DNA from: Mycolicibacterium sphagni
GTDB taxonomy: Bacteria; Actinomycetota; Actinomycetes; Mycobacteriales; Mycobacteriaceae
Reading direction: 5' to 3'
Length of the DNA stretch: 64,000 nt
Assembly: GCF_002250655.1 (NCBI RefSeq)
Contig: NZ_NOZR01000028.1
Location: 1 to 64,000, forward strand
Under the pieces are notes generated by a model. That model did no database searches and had not been told where the DNA came from. It saw only the letters and a list, made by a program, of their open reading frames with translations. A program made the position numbers and the translations under genes. Positions 63,929 to 64,000 of the stretch are shown piece by piece (the stretch's first letter is position 1; each line of letters opens with the position of its first letter).

Positions 63929-64000
63929 ACCCCGAACGTGGCTTGACGATCGCCGATGCCGACGGGCGCCGCGACCTGGCGGTGTTCGTCGAGCACGCGC
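63925..64000 (+). CDS. Start of a further gene (cut by the window edge)
   Basis: ATG 63925 overlaps the thioesterase stop (ATGA) and opens a frame to the edge of the window, MNPERGLTIADADGRRDLAV and a few residues more. Only 25 codons are visible, so no family can be assigned. From position it should correspond to Rv2474c. Translationally coupled to the thioesterase. Confidence 0.7.
   Translation, partial: MNPERGLTIADADGRRDLAVFVEHA

Overview
The window is high-GC actinobacterial DNA and looks like a Mycobacterium or Mycolicibacterium chromosome. The evidence is many GTG starts, ATGA and GTGA stop/start overlaps, 13E12-type HNH proteins, PE-type aspartic protease domains, a DUF6131 protein, and gene order that matches from memory much of M. 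tuberculosis Rv2475c-Rv2506. No database search was run; all homology statements are from reading the translations.

Left part (1-16.7 kb). An S9 peptidase and two tiny membrane proteins are followed by a TetR regulator. Divergent from it is an eight-gene operon (accD1, accA1, acyl-CoA dehydrogenase, MaoC-like hydratase, citE, bkdA, bkdB, bkdC) that can take leucine and other branched-chain amino acids to acetyl-CoA and acetoacetate. A large secreted mosaic protein converges on this operon. A 13E12/HNH gene with a perfect LexA box and an enoyl-CoA hydratase follow.

16.8-21.8 kb. A tight four-gene operon encodes a biuret-hydrolase-like isochorismatase-family amidase, FdrA, a DUF1116 protein, and a carbamate kinase fused to the C-terminal domain of allophanate hydrolase. 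I read it as a carbamoyl-phosphate-forming, ATP-conserving catabolic system. This is the strongest candidate for an undescribed system here. A lower-GC stretch (21.8-23.7 kb) with small ORFs, a 20-bp perfect palindrome and a three-helix membrane protein follows.

23.7-42.4 kb. This region looks like one or two islands at a tRNA-Arg(TCT) gene. The intact tRNA is at 42376-42449 (minus strand), and degraded direct copies of its 3' end plus adjacent flank lie at about 23702-23745 and 32075-32125. The first module is metal-centred: ArsR, NiCoT transporter, superoxide dismutase, FhuF-like Fe-S protein, CbtA/CbtB under a cobalamin riboswitch, a 45-residue Cys-rich protein, CopC/YcnI/CopC, and a PecA-like secreted aspartic protease. 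The second holds a RelBE-type toxin-antitoxin pair, a Fic protein, a MoxR/DUF58 group, and an unusual ABC1 kinase-P450-ABC1 kinase operon divergent from a TetR regulator. No integrase was seen.

42.5-64 kb. The rest is mostly core genome. It holds a LipQ-like esterase, an SDR, a divergent pair of paralogous small membrane proteins and a 928-residue Orn/Lys/Arg decarboxylase. A lipid operon follows (WS/DGAT, HAD-acyltransferase PlsC, PlsB2), then a CopD-CtaG membrane fusion, a second SSB, the ABC-F protein EttA, the giant NAD-glutamate dehydrogenase, a thioesterase and the start of one more gene at the right edge.
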